Below are positions 1-11,416 of a stretch of 64,000 nt of DNA, piece by piece. The notes below the pieces were generated by a model. It was not told where the DNA came from, searched no databases, and saw nothing but the letters and a program-made list of their open reading frames with translations. The position numbers and the translations under genes were made by a program. The stretch's first letter is position 1, and every line of letters begins with the position of its first letter. The DNA comes from Rutidosis leptorrhynchoides. Its lineage: Eukaryota > Streptophyta > Magnoliopsida > Asterales > Asteraceae. The DNA lies in the NCBI RefSeq assembly GCF_046630445.1, contig NC_092340.1:22704001-22768000 (forward strand). The letters are read 5' to 3'.

Positions 1-160
1 CTTTTTGGTCATTTGCGTCTTCAAATCATCGAATCTGTCTTTTGTCTTTACCTTTTATTATTTAAACGAATATCACTTGTAAATAGAACAATAGTAACTA
101 AAAACTTTACATATTGGAAGGATATTGATACTAAATATATGTTCATTTGGAGCACTATCA
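1..160 (-). repeat. 3' LTR of element A (partial)
   Basis: These 160 bp match 8309-8468 almost base for base. On the - strand the LTR begins TGATAGTGCT at 160. The remainder lies to the left of the window. Confidence 0.9.
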
Positions 161-176
161 AATATCCCCACACTTG
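161..176 (-). other. Polypurine tract of element A
   Basis: On the - strand the sequence is CAAGTGTGGGGATATT immediately before the TGATAG LTR start. The same motif precedes the 3' LTRs of F and B, so this is the expected plus-strand primer. Confidence 0.75.
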
Positions 177-1946
177 AACGTTGCTTGTCCTCAAGCAATA
201 CATAACTTGAAATAAAATCACACTTCACTTGAATCACTTTTTTATTCTCATACTTTATACATCAGTGATTTTGATACAGTGGTATAAACAATGATAGTAA
301 CATTGTGGTTTACAGTCCCACATGACTATTAAAAATTTAGATCCTTTAAGGAAATTGGATCTTTATGAAAACATTTGATCTTTTGAAAATTCATTCTAGC
401 TTTTACCCTAGATAAGTTTTCCGGAATAACCCTTCACCGGTGTTTGCAAAATATTTTTGTGGGTTGCGTGGGTTTCAGATTTGAAAATTTTAGCTCAAAA
501 CTTGCGGTTTTGTGTCACCCACTTGCTAACCTTGTATTAGGAAAGCAACATGTCCAGTATACTTATTTCGTATATTACCTTTCGGTAAACTACCGTCCGG
601 TTGTAAAGAAAAGCGTTGAACAAGCAACTGTTAAGGCAATGTCTAATGACATGCAGATGTTCATGGTCTAAAACGTGTCGGATGCAATTACTATCCTTTG
701 TAGGAGCAATAGTAAAGATCACCCTATAATTTTTCGGTCTGGCACAAGGTCCTGTCTTCGACCATGCTATGCAACCACCGTTCTTACGGTTGACACCCGA
801 TTTGGTTCAGGTGACCTAATGAATTCCAGGTGAATTCCTAGGATTTTACGTTCAATGGTAATGAACGCCTTGAAAATAGGTTTTCAGAAAACAAATCGGT
901 TTTAATTTTGATCAAAATATTTTCTCGTTCAAGCTCGATTTTAGATATCATCGAATTCCATGAGTTTGTAATTCTCAATCTTTAAAGTCAATCTCAAGGA
1001 TTGAGTAATATCAGGCTTAAAAGCTGATTTTTAATCTTTAAGGAGATTATCCTTTTCTGGGGGTCTGATTCATTAGTCTTATCAAGCTAATTTGCACGGC
1101 TCCCTCCCCATTTTACGAGACAGATCCTCTCATGGTTAGGATAAGTCTGACCACTTGGCGACCCTGTTTGATGCTGAGGTCCGTGGATTTCTTGCTGATT
1201 TTAGAGATGACTTTTCTAGATTTTTCGTCAACCTACAGCTGGTCTGGACGACAACTTCCTGACCTAAATCAAGAAGCGCGTGTCTTTTTCGAAAGACTTT
1301 ACTTTCTTTTAATGATGGAATTGATTCATCGTGTAGATCCGTCTATTCTTTCATTTATATTTCAATTTACCGGGTAAAACAGTTAATTTTGTTCAAAACA
1401 AAAGCACCTGCAATAATCTTGTACAAACATATGTGATATGTGTTTTAAATAACTTAGCTTTTATTTATTTTTTTATTTGCCTTTTTATTCTCCTCTATTC
1501 AATTTTAAATGAATTCTAACGTTTTTGGTTGTTTCTCCATTTATGTTCTCTCCGAGGTAACAATAATTATGGTAATAAAACCTAGTTTTATCGTTCATAA
1601 ATATGTATAAACATGATTTTGAATTCATTTTATTGAAATTTTTTCAAATTTTCACAAAATTTGACAAATAAACTAAGTGTAAACCCGAGAGAATTTATAA
1701 CCCTTCCCCACACTTGAGATCATGCAATGCCCTCATTTGCATGAAATCAGACTATAATTATAAATTCATGAGGGTGATTAGTGTAGAAAAGTGATTAAAA
1801 ATACTGAGTTTGCAAACATATTATTTTATATCACATTTGATATTTTGCGTCTTGTCGTCAAAATTAGTAGCTTTTGCTGAACTTTAATGTCAGTCTTTGA
1901 AAATGCGCTGTTTTACCCTGTTTTGTACATAAGATAAACTACAAAC

Positions 1947-2034
<88 letters not shown>

Positions 2035-2578
2035 AAAACCTTTATTTATTAAAACAATTTAAATGAATAATTTTTTTTAAAATTTTGTTTCCTTTTACTT
2101 TAGGTAGTTTCGGTATGTTTACCTAGTCCGTCCCTCGACAAAATTTAAAATTTGTCATTTTTAAAGCGGTTGTTTTAAAAGCAAAGATTTTTTTGGGTTT
2201 TTAATTTTTTTTTTTGGTATACTTTAGATCAATAAAATTAAAAATAATGATAACAAAATTTTTCGCCCCGCCCTCGGGTAAAGCAATTTCGGTTCCATGA
2301 CCTAGTCTTCAACTTACGATGAATTTTAGAAATCATTTTTTAAACTTAATGAAATAAAGTAAATTTTGTTTTTAAATTCACACAAAACTTAAATTTAAAA
2401 AGCATATTAATTTCATACAAAACCTATAAAATAAAAATTCAGAATGGAGGGAGAAAACCAGTTCTTTAGTGTCTGCTAGTGGAAAAGACCAATCGGATTC
2501 CATTCTCGAAACTACACGAGAACAGAACAACTAACTCTAGACAACGTTTTTTTTTAGAACATTTGAATCTCCCCACAC
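177..2578 (-). other. 3' noncoding region of element A
   Basis: No gene is supported here. The reverse complement aligns in blocks with the 3' noncoding region of F: 177-1700 with about 33.8-35.45 kb, 1680-1930 with about 33.55-33.84 kb, 2100-2400 with about 30.75-31.07 kb, and 2440-2578 with 29.57-29.73 kb. The intervening F segments carrying the small zinc-knuckle ORF and the env-like gene are absent. Internal copies of the purine motif (reading CCCCACACTT on the + strand) occur at about 1706 and 2572. Two short + strand ORFs (444-671, 1132-1377) are antisense to the element and are not thought to be genes. Confidence 0.7.
1954..2029. repeat. (AT)n microsatellite
   Basis: About 38 uninterrupted AT dinucleotides lie where F carries its env-like gene region. 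It is probably a secondary expansion in element A. Confidence 0.95.
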
Positions 2579-3772
2579 TTAGGTAGTTGTGGTGTCAAAA
2601 TTGTGATTAACTTCATCGTCAATTTCTTTTGGACCATAATCAACTTGCATATCTGTGACTTTTGCTTTAAGCCATTGGTCGGATTCTTGTGTAATATCCA
2701 CAAATTCAACTAGTTTCGCCTTTTCTTTAGGCGATAGATTGGATACTAACCCGTTACATAACTTAAAGTTTCCCTTGGTTCTAGCATCGAGAATCCGTTT
2801 AATAGGTTTCTTCATTGAATTATTAATAACGAGATCATTTAATTTCATATCAACAACGGGGTTCTTTGTTATCAGGTCATCATTAGGTGTTACTTCATCT
2901 TCCCCACACTTAGGCGTTTTATTATTGCTAAGCACTACCGTTGGAGTTGGTAAAACAACATGGTTCTTACCAATCGTTTTTGTTGGTTTAACGATTTTGG
3001 TTGGTGGAGATTTAGACTTTCGAATTATAAAGGTGACCGATTTGTCATCATCACTAAGTGTCATTCTTCCTTTTCTTCCATCAAATAACGCCCCCGTGGA
3101 CGCTAAGAATGGTCGACCTAAAATTAGAGGAATGTTTGAGTCCTCTTCTATGTCAATGACAATAAATTCGACTAAAAAGGTTAAATTACCCACTTGAACG
3201 GGTAGGTTGTCAGCAATTTCAACTGGGTGCTTAATGGTTTGATCAAAGAGTCGAACACTCATTTTTGTTAGACTTAACTTACCTACTCCTAATCTCTTAT
3301 ATAAAGAAAGAGGCATTACACTCACACTTGCACCTAAATCTGCTAGTGTATCATACATGACACAATCACTAAGTAGACAAGGAACAATAAATTCACCCGG
3401 ATCACCCAACCTGGGTGGAAGTTTTGGTGGAACTGTCTTCACCGGGTTTATCTTTACGATTTTTGTTTCTTGTACTTTCTTATTCTTCTTCTTCTTCTTT
3501 CCAGAGATATCACAAATTTTATTACCTATTACTTGCTCATACTCAACTCCTTTTCTTGGAAACGGGATGGGTGGTCTGTATGGTGCCACCACTGGCTTTA
3601 CATACTCGGGTGGTGGTGGTGTTGTAACTTCTTCATTGTTACTCGCATCTAAAACCTTCCCATCTTCTGGAGCTGGTTTTTCAGAATTTGTTGATACCAT
3701 ATTAACATTCTCATTCCGCGGATTTACTTCAGTATCACTCGGTAGCTTTCCTTGTTCCCTCTCACTCATCAT
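2579..3772 (-). CDS. Protease-containing ORF of element A, fused to the pol C-terminal tail
   Basis: This 397-codon open frame encodes the retroviral-type aspartic protease of an Athila-like element. The active-site context is LADLGAS, followed further on by the LILGRPFLAS block typical of the family. Element F has LADLGAS and LILGRPFLNT at the same places. After the protease there are about 100 residues rich in Lys and Asp that I cannot assign. The frame ends [18 protein letters not shown], nearly the end of F's integrase ([18 protein letters not shown]). RT, RNase H and most of the integrase are therefore deleted between protease and tail. The initiating Met is uncertain because the frame should continue from gag, which is broken just upstream. 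Confidence 0.7.
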   Translation of the reverse strand: MMSEREQGKLPSDTEVNPRNENVNMVSTNSEKPAPEDGKVLDASNNEEVTTPPPPEYVKPVVAPYRPPIPFPRKGVEYEQVIGNKICDISGKKKKKNKKVQETKIVKINPVKTVPPKLPPRLGDPGEFIVPCLLSDCVMYDTLADLGASVSVMPLSLYKRLGVGKLSLTKMSVRLFDQTIKHPVEIADNLPVQVGNLTFLVEFIVIDIEEDSNIPLILGRPFLASTGALFDGRKGRMTLSDDDKSVTFIIRKSKSPPTKIVKPTKTIGKNHVVLPTPTVVLSNNKTPKCGEDEVTPNDDLITKNPVVDMKLNDLVINNSMKKPIKRILDARTKGNFKLCNGLVSNLSPKEKAKLVEFVDITQESDQWLKAKVTDMQVDYGPKEIDDEVNHNFDTTTT

Positions 3773-3786
3773 GCTAGCAAGAGTAC

Positions 3787-5306
3787 CTAGTGTTTTTCTA
3801 GATTCAAAATGGAAGCTTGTTGAGTTCTTAATGATTGATCAAACCTCTCATTTGTTTGGGTTTGAGATGTAATAAATTGTGTTTGAGATTCCATTAGCTT
3901 TGCCATCATTTCTTCTAGATTTGACTTTTTCTCTTCGGTTTGTTGTGGTGGTTTATACAAGCCAGGTCTTTGTTGATTGAAAGTGTTGTTTTGAGTTGGT
4001 TGGTTATTCGGACCTTGTTGGTTGTATGAGTTATTGTTAGGTCCATTTGGATTGTAAAGATTGTTTTGATTTTGATTGAAGTTTGGCCTTGGCGGTTGAT
4101 AATTATTTCCCGGCCTTTGGTTCATGTAGGAAACATTCTCACGTTGTTCCATCGTTTGCTCCATGTGACAATCTTTCATTAAGTGTGGTCCACCGCATTG
4201 CTCACAACTGATTCGTATTGCGTGAATATCTTTAGTCATCTTTTCCATTCGTCTCTCGAAAGCATCTATTTTTGCAGAAACGGAATCAAAGTCATGGCTA
4301 GAATCGGCTCTAGCCGCTTTAGATGAACGAAAGATATCTTTTTTTTGGTGCCACTCATGTGAGTGGGAGGCTATGTTATCAACAATTTTGTGAGCTTCAG
4401 TTGCGGTTTTCTTCATAATGGAACCACCAGCTGTTATGTCGATGTCTTTTCGTGTAGCAATGTCGCATCCTTGGTAGAATATTTGTACTATTTGATAAGT
4501 ATCTAAACCATGTTGAGGACATCCTCTCAAAAAATTTCCGAATCTTGTCCATGCCTCATATAATGTTTCATTTGGCTTTTGCACGAACGTAACAATTTCT
4601 TCTTGAAGTCTCACAGCTTTAGATGCCGGAAAGAATTGTTTAAGAAATTTTTCAACTAAAACATCCCATGTATCAATCGCCCCTTCAGGTAACGATTCTA
4701 ACCAATCTTTGGCTTCTCCCTTTAAAGTCCAGGGAAATAACATGAGATATATCTGTTCATCCTCCACTTCTCTGATTTTAAATAGAGTACAGATCCTATT
4801 AAAGATGTTCGTTTGGATCTTCTTTTGGCGTACCACTATATTGGCATTGATTAGTTACCATGTGTAGGATTTGTCCTTTGATTTCAGAATCTGGCGCATT
4901 AATATCTGGATTAATAATGGCGTGACCTTGGCCCGTGCGTGTGGCTCTCATTCGGTCTTCCATACTTAGAGGTTCCGTTACTTCCATGATTGAATTTGTT
5001 GAATCTGAATCACTAGAGGATTCTGACTCAATGGTTTCTTCCTCGACAATCTCTGGATGAGTGATTTGTGGTTCAGGAGGAATGATTAGTGGTTCAGGAT
5101 CTCTGAATTATCCCTGAATATCCTCCGGATTCTCAATTGTGAGGTCGGGTTCAAAAAATGGATTATCGGAAATTTGAATTGGAGTACTTGGTCGACTAGA
5201 TGACGATTATAAAGAAAAATCAACGGTGACAATATTGGCTAAATGTCTTGATCGAGTTACAGGTGGTGAATGTATGAAAGGTGGTGAACGTTTTGCTCGG
5301 TGCATT
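3787..5306 (-). pseudogene. Broken gag of element A
   Basis: It corresponds to the Gag of F. The start is the ATG at 5306-5304, matching F's MHRA start. The part from 4987 onward is over 80% identical to F by eye, including the block GEAKDWLESLPEGAIDTWDV and a CCHC-like motif (CEQCGGPHLMKDC). Breaks seen are two in-frame stops in the N-terminal 110 codons where F has sense codons, an 8-base deletion near 4800 that shifts the frame, and loss of frame near 3790 before the protease. It cannot produce full-length Gag, so any mobility would depend on a helper such as F. Confidence 0.8.
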
Positions 5307-6213
5307 CACTGAATATCCTATTAGTTATAAAAGATAAAAATTATATAAGTTATCAAATTAATAGACTCTTCTGATTTTGCCCACATTTCGAATAGCCAAT
5401 AGATGCGGCAGGTAGCCAGGACCCTTTAAATCGGAAGCCCACAACTCGCCACTAACAAATCCAACTATTACTACGAACCAGAAAATTTTAGATGTCTATT
5501 AATTTAACCACTTAAAATAATTTTTCGTTTCGAAATTTAGAGAAGAAATAGAAAATTCTATGTCCTAAAAACTAGAGCGTCGAGAAATAAGAAAGAAAAA
5601 GAGTGCGTCGAAAAATAAGAGGTCGAAAAATAAAAGGTCAAAATATAAGCGTCGAAAAACAAATAGTCGAAAAATAAAAATAATAAAATAAAGCGTCGAA
5701 ACTTAGAATTCTAAAAACTTAAGTCTAAAAGTTGCGTCTAAAGGTATTAAAACTTAAAAGGAATTCTATATCCAAAACAGCAATGACTTAAAAAGTACTA
5801 AAATCTTAAAACGGCGTCGCAAAATTCTAAAGAACCTAAATATTAGTCTAAAGAAAAAGCACTTAAGGGATTTTACGGCAAAGCCTAAAAATCTAGAGCT
5901 ACTATGGCAAAATACTAAGTTTAAAACTAGTTACGAACGATAAAAATACAATTTACGAATTAAACGATTAAAAAGATACGAAATATAAAAATAAAACTTA
6001 AAGTTTATAAAAGTACAATTTTTATAAAAATATTATTTTTATATTATTATTTTATAAAAGTATTAATAAAACTAATTAACACTTAATATTACAAATTAAT
6101 TAAAAAACTAAAACTAAATATTAAATAATTAAACCCTAATCTTAATTAATAATAATAATTATTATTAATTACAACCCTAATTCGACGGATCCAATGTTTC
6201 AGGCCTGTCAAGT

Positions 6214-6266
6214 CACTCCATGCGATCACATGGAGTGTTAGTTATAAAGTCATGTGGTCGCATGAC
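6214..6266. repeat. Paired palindromes in the leader of element A
   Basis: Two inverted repeats lie 11 bp apart in AT-rich surroundings: arms of 9 bp (CACTCCATG/CATGGAGTG, loop CGATCA) and 6 bp (GTCATG/CATGAC). The core TGCGATC-CA resembles the ATGCGATCGCAT palindrome in A's own LTR. Confidence 0.8.
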
Positions 6267-6427
6267 CTGCGGATCCAGTTCAAATATTGGGCTGCTACAG
6301 TGTAGTGGCCCGATTATTTTTTTTTTCTTCTGTTTTTATATTTATATAAAATAAATAAAACTTATTTTTAAAAACTAAAATAGAAATAAAAATACTTTAT
6401 AATTTTATATATTTTGAACAACTCTTA

Positions 6428-6429
<2 letters not shown>

Positions 6430-6518
<89 letters not shown>
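6430..6518. repeat. (AT)n microsatellite
   Basis: About 44 AT dinucleotides in the leader of element A. F lacks this expansion at the matching place. Confidence 0.95.
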
Positions 6519-6522
<4 letters not shown>

Positions 6523-6630
6523 TTTTTCTTTTTATATTTTTGTATTTTTATTATTTAAAACGTATTTTTACAAAAAGAAATTAAAACTTAATAAAAATCT
6601 TTTTTTTATATATAGCGTTTCGCTTCGGCG

Positions 6631-6649
6631 TTCCCCGGCAGCGGCACCA
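6631..6649 (-). other. Primer binding site of element A (tRNA-Asp type)
   Basis: On the - strand TGGTGCCGCTGCCGGGGAA lies 9 bases inside the 5' LTR end. It matches the Athila-type tRNA-Asp primer site with one change from the TGGCGCC of F and B. Confidence 0.8.
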
Positions 6650-6658
6650 AAAACTTGA

Positions 6659-8468
6659 TGTTATGCGAGGTGTATTCGAAATACTATTATTTTTACTACG
6701 AAATACGATACAATTTACACAAGTTTTATTTATTTATATAGATGGGATATACTTAAACCTTGCTACAACACTTATAGGCAGTGTACCTAATCGTAGAGTA
6801 GTATAGTTTTTAGTAAGTCCGGTTCGTTCCACAAGGAGCTAGCTGAGTTTAACGCTATATTTTTAACAACTAAATTTATATAAAATATATATAGTTATAT
6901 ATAGTAATATTATTATAAAAGGGGGTTTTTACCGTTTAATGACCGGTTTGTCGATTTTATATTTTAAGCGTAAAGATAAATGACAATAATATAAATGACA
7001 GAATTTAAATTGCGATAAAGTAAATTGCAGTAATTAAAATGACAGTAAATAAAGGTACGATGAAATATGAAATAAAAGTATTATGCTTATTTAAACTTTC
7101 GTAATCATGATGTTTGACGTTTTGATTAATTGTTACCCGAGTTAATTGTCCTTTGTCCTGGTTTATTTGATACCTATCTGGTTTTTGTCCATAATAGTCC
7201 ATTGGTCATAATTATAAAATGCTCGTCAAATTAACCTTATTCCCGAAGTCAAATATTCCAACTAATTAGGGATTCGAACTGTAACAAAGTTTTAATACTT
7301 TGTTAACAATTACACCAATTATCCTTGTATGTAATCCACCCCCGTTTTAATGAGATATGAATATTAATTTACCCACTTGATCAGAATGAATAACCAATTA
7401 CCCAACCCGAATAATTAATTAAATGATCGTAAAAGATGTCGTATAAACGTCACTAAATAGAATATACATAATCATTTTAATAATTATTAGATTAACTAAT
7501 TTGAAGATAGGTTCGACAGGTTCCAATGAGTTGTCATTCGATTAGACAATACCCCCTATCTATTAATAGTCAATAGTCCAATGTCTACAAGTGTCGGTCT
7601 TTTGTCCAAACCTTAATTATGGTACAAAATCTAATAACCCCATCATAATATTTAGTCTAACATCGTGATTACTTCGGCTCAAATAAGAATAATATTAACT
7701 TAGTTACGAGACATTAATTTAAAAGGGAAGAACATAGCTTACAGTGGTGATTAATCGCGTAGCGTTACACGGATAGAGTTCCGACTTACAAAACCTTAAA
7801 ACATTTCTTACAATAACCCAATTATTATTAAACTTAAATTAAACTTTTAAATTATAAATATATATATATGTTTCTTACAGAGAAGGAAAAGAAAAAGATA
7901 TGTGTTTAATTTCAGCCAGAAAACGTGATTTTTATATAATATGGCCTGCTACAGTAACTCATGCGAGTGCATGAGTTTTGTGCCTTCTGGCCATGCGATC
8001 GCATAGCCTTCATTTCCTGGTCACATACTTTTTGGCTCCTAGCTTGTCGACATATTTATTTAATATATATAATATATATATAATTTTATATATATTATAT
8101 TATATTCATATGCATAGTTGATTTGTAATTTTAGCTCCGTTGCGTCACGCGTTGATAGTTGGCTCAGGTCCCGGTTCCGGATTTTCGAACGTCCTTTCGT
8201 ACGATTTAATATCTTGTACTTTGCGTTTTGCGTCTTGTACTCTTGTAACTTTTGAGATGTTTCTTATCAATAATTTGAACCACTTGGATTGTACTTTGTA
8301 CTTTTGAGCTTTTTGGTCGTTTGCGTCTTCAAATCGTCGAATCTGTCTTTTGTCTTCACCTTTTATTATTTAAACGAATATCACTTGTAAATAGAACAAT
8401 AGTAACTAAAAACTTTACATATTAGAAGGATATTGATACTAAATATATGTTCATTTGGAGCACTATCA
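6659..8468 (-). repeat. 5' LTR of element A (1810 bp)
   Basis: Bounded by TG...CA, reading TGATAGTGCT at 8468 and ending ATAACA at 6659 on the - strand. It is related along its length to the LTR of F (shared GTTCGAAAATCCGGAACCGGGAC block near 8180; shared TACACCTCG end). Two palindromes at 7957-7976 and 7989-8008 lie just upstream of a TATA-like TATATAAAAA (7931-7941, - strand). Confidence 0.9.
7957..8008. promoter_or_regulatory. Paired palindromes at the LTR promoter of element A
   Basis: 7957-7976 has arms ACTCATGC / GCATGAGT; 7989-8008 is centred on ATGCGATCGCAT with one mismatch in longer arms. They lie about 460-510 bp into the LTR and directly before a TATA-like sequence on the - strand. 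F carries a different palindrome pair at the same relative position. A promoter role is inference. Confidence 0.6.
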
Positions 8469-8751
8469 ACATGCTTCCGCTCATTACTTTTGATACTTGC
8501 TTGGATGTCGAGTATACATGAATACGTGGAGCGTCTTTTGACTTAACTTAATTTATGTCGCATAGGTTTCAATTGTACTTATAACATTGTAACATGTTTG
8601 GTCGTCGAACCTACTTTTTAAACCTTAAAACATCTTAATAATTGAAATGAATGAGACATATTTTGGTCAAACGTTGTTTTAAAGACTTATGACCACGTGA
8701 CGGGACCTAAGTAGACGGTGCCGTCAATGACGATTTTTTCGGGTCGCTACA
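8469..8751 (-). repeat. Element E: LTR fragment of a Ty3-type element
   Basis: On the - strand it begins TGTAGCGACCCGAAAAAATCG, the start style of a known plant Ty3 LTR group, and runs until interrupted by A at 8468. It abuts the copia gene D at 8752 without visible connecting sequence, so E inserted into D and A into E. The rest of E is outside the window. Confidence 0.65.
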
Positions 8752-9363
8752 GAAGGACCTCCCGGTTTCACATCAAACTTCAAAGAAAGGGAAGTCTGTC
8801 TCCTTAAAAATTCTCTTTATGGGTTAAAACAATCCCTACGGGCTTGGTTTGGGCGCTTTACTATAGCAATGAAAAATTACGATTTTAAACAGAGCAACTC
8901 TGATCATACTTTATTTTTAAAACGGAGAAACAATCTTATTACATGTCTCATTATATATGTAGATGATATGATCATCACCGAAAATGATCAAGAAGAAATT
9001 TCAAACTTAAAAACTAATCTTTTCAAAGAATTTGAAATGAAAGACCTAGGAGGACTTAAATATTTTTTGGGAGTTGAAGTTTTAAGATCACATCAAGGAA
9101 TCTTTCTATGTCAAAAGAAATATATTCTCGATCTTCTTGCTGAAACAGGAATGATCGACTGCAAGCCAGCAGATACTCCTATGATTCTAAATCAAAGATT
9201 ATACATAGAAGACAAGGCAAAGTCAGCTGATCGAAGTCAATATCAAAGAATCGTGGGGAAACTCATCTACCTTTCTCATACTCGCCCTGACATAGCCTAT
9301 GATGTAGGTGTTGTTAGTCAATTCATGCATCAACCACAACAACACCATATGGATGCAGTATGG
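8752..9363 (+). pseudogene. Element D (left part): copia reverse transcriptase
   Basis: The frame opens without a start inside a Ty1/copia RT: EGPPGF, then SLYGLKQSLRAWFGRF, the catalytic YVDD (IIYVDDMII), MKDLGGLKYFLGVEV and HTRPDIAYDVGVVSQFM. From the Met at 8869 the frame is open to 9363. The chromovirus C then interrupts it in the codons for HMDAVW. The same frame resumes at 51869 (RIIRYLKGT) after a TATGG target duplication. The part upstream of 8752 is lost to element E and the window edge. It is a decayed relic, with stops in its right half. Confidence 0.88.
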
Positions 9364-9989
9364 TGAAACAACCCAACCCGTATTAAACACGAGTAATTTT
9401 TTTTTAAATAAAAACCATTATCGCCCTTTTTAAACGGTTACATATATCCCATTTAACAATATCACAAGTTTAATGTTTACAAAAGGCACGAAGGGCATTA
9501 ACCAAATGTAATACAAGTTCGACCCACTTAAAATGATATTTTTAATCCAAACTACACCCGAGCATGGATTGGAGCTAAACTACCCAAAATGCTAGGTCGG
9601 CTTCAAAAGCTTCAACACAAATCCAACATGGGGAACTAGTATCCAACAACCCCCTTTCCCTTCTCCGCACCTGCATCTAAAAAGATAAACAACGAGAGGG
9701 GTAAGCTAACGCTTAGTCAGTGCAATAAGTATACACATGCATATATAACCTACTTACTTGCAATCACAAACACAATACCGCATACAAGCTAGAAATTCGA
9801 CAACCATGCAAACATCATGCATAAACTACTATCCGCGATTCACAATAAGCTAGCAATAACAATAGCATATGGTTCATAATTTAATATGCTAAATACAAAT
9901 TCACACAACCATGGTTAACCAATCGAACAAGGGAACGGTACTTGAAAGACTGTCATAGTTCATAACGTCCATTAGTGTACATTACTCCG

Positions 9990-10230
9990 CGTATTCACTA
10001 ATCCCCCGGGTGATGTCTTGAACACCGCGACTAACTCACCCCCATGACAATGTGGTGTCTTGAACACCGTGACAATTTCACATGTCAATCAAACCAATGA
10101 GTGGTGTCTTGAACACCGCGACAATTCCTCATGTCAATCAAACCAATGAGTGGTGTCTTGAACACCGCGACAATTCCACTCGTTACATAAAATGTGGTGT
10201 CTTAAACACCGCGACAATTCCACATTCCAC
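9990..10230. repeat. Hairpin-repeat array in C's 3' LTR
   Basis: Five copies of a unit built on GGTGTCTTGAACACCGCGAC, in which GGTGT and ACACC form an inverted repeat. Units are separated by ATGTCAATCAAACCAATGAG-type spacers. The other LTR has six copies. Confidence 0.85.
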
Positions 10231-11109
10231 GCTACACAAATAAGTACATTATATACGTACACGCATAATTATTCCACTCACCTTAACACCAAGATGAAGA
10301 TTATGCACTTCCAAAACTTTAAAGCAACGTACCTAATACATTAAGTACACATTCAATACACAACTTGTGGAACCAACCACAATACTTACACTTGAGCATT
10401 TAATGACCCAATTGCATTAAATAACTCAACTACACCAAAATCGTCCATAAATGGCCAAGACTCATCTTTAATCATTAAAGCTAGTGATTTAAAGTCTACT
10501 AACTCTAACTAACACAAACTTAGGGTATTTCATAACCATTTCACCCAATTAGGTCAACATTACCCATTTGACCTATTTTAACACTTAAACTTACAAATTT
10601 CGTCAAACTTAACCCATTTACAATCTTTCAACATTTAACAAGTGTATTAGTGCCTAACAACACAATTAACACTTACAAATCTCAATTTACATGACCAAAC
10701 CCTAGATTATAGCCATTTGGGTTTCCTTTCATCAATATAACCCAAATTCACCCATTTAACCCCCAAATGGGTCATACAAGACTCAAGTAAGCAAAACCCT
10801 AACCATAAACCAATTAAAACTCAAAACATAGAGTTAAGACTTACCAATACTATCACAACGTGGCTAGAGACGTAGGGAACAACTGTAAAACTTGGGTTCG
10901 GGTGAGATTTGGCCTTCTTCTTCACCAAAGTGAGCTCTCTCACTCTAAAACCTTATCTCTCTCTAGATTTAATTTGGGTAGATGAGAAAGTGATAAATGA
11001 GGATGGGGTAAGGTTGAACCAATTTTAGACTCCCCAAAACTGGCCATAAGTGAAAAGACTAATATGCCCCCAAAAGATGCCATTTAAAATGGCTAAAAAG
11101 TCATTTCAG

Positions 11110-11290
11110 CGACATTTGTCGCGTTTCGCGACACAGTGTCACGTTTCGCGACAACCAAACGCGACAAACATGTTTCAAACGCGATTACCTTGACAGAAGT
11201 GGGGTTCTGGAGCTGTCGCGTCCCAGACAGCTTTGTCGTGGTTCGCGACCAACCAGAACGCGATGGGACACACTAAAACGCGACAGATCG
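11110..11290. repeat. GTCGCG palindrome cluster in C's 3' LTR
   Basis: Includes the perfect inverted repeat TGTCGCGTTTCGCGACA (11117-11133) and several further GTCGCG/CGCGAC words. The cluster lies 125-305 bp into the LTR on the - strand. The matching cluster in the other LTR is at about 51560-51740. Confidence 0.8.
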
Positions 11291-11416
11291 TCTGATCAAA
11301 CCATTTTTCAACGTTTTCTACATTTAAACCATGCACACTCGTTCGCGGTTAATATTAAACGTTTACAAGGTAAAATACGTACCTTTTAACAATGTATGGG
11401 GAAACGGGGTGTTACA

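Larger units (their letters stand above)
5307..6630 (-). other. 5' leader of element A
   Basis: AT-rich untranslated leader between primer site and gag, with no ORF of note. It contains an (AT)n run at 6430-6518 and two palindromes, 6214-6237 (CACTCCATG / CATGGAGTG arms) and 6249-6266 (GTCATG / CATGAC arms). These sit where F has its CCGCGACTCGCGG pair. Purine-rich stretches with repeated GTCGAAA/GCGTCGA words (5577-5710) resemble F's leader at 23.58-23.66 kb. Confidence 0.65.
1..8468 (-). mobile_element. Element A: non-autonomous Athila-like Ty3 retrotransposon, 3' LTR cut by window edge
   Basis: It reads right to left: 5' LTR (6659-8468), tRNA-Asp-type primer site, leader, broken gag, protease ORF, 3' noncoding part, purine tract and the first 160 bp of the 3' LTR. 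Gag, protease, leader and 3' noncoding segments all align by eye with element F on the opposite strand. A lacks three parts that F has: the RT-RNase H-integrase gene, the small zinc-knuckle ORF and the env-like gene. The last 15-20 codons of F's pol survive at the end of A's protease ORF. The right flank after the LTR is ACATG, a possible target duplication, but the left flank lies outside the window. Confidence 0.85.
9364..11416 (-). repeat. 3' LTR of element C (2053 bp)
   Basis: On the - strand it starts TGTAACACCCCG and ends GGGTTGTTTCA. It matches 49766-51863 throughout with scattered substitutions and one repeat-unit length difference near 10.0-10.2 kb. It carries GTCGCG-rich inverted repeats around 11105-11290 and an array of short hairpin repeats at 9990-10230. 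Confidence 0.93.

Noticed and set aside
6631..6649. Possible tRNA gene remnant
   Set aside because: The tRNA-like match is only the 18-19-base primer site next to an LTR; no cloverleaf follows.
9990..10230. CRISPR-like array
   Set aside because: Spacers are themselves repeated, the same array is in both LTRs of a retrotransposon, and the genome is eukaryotic.
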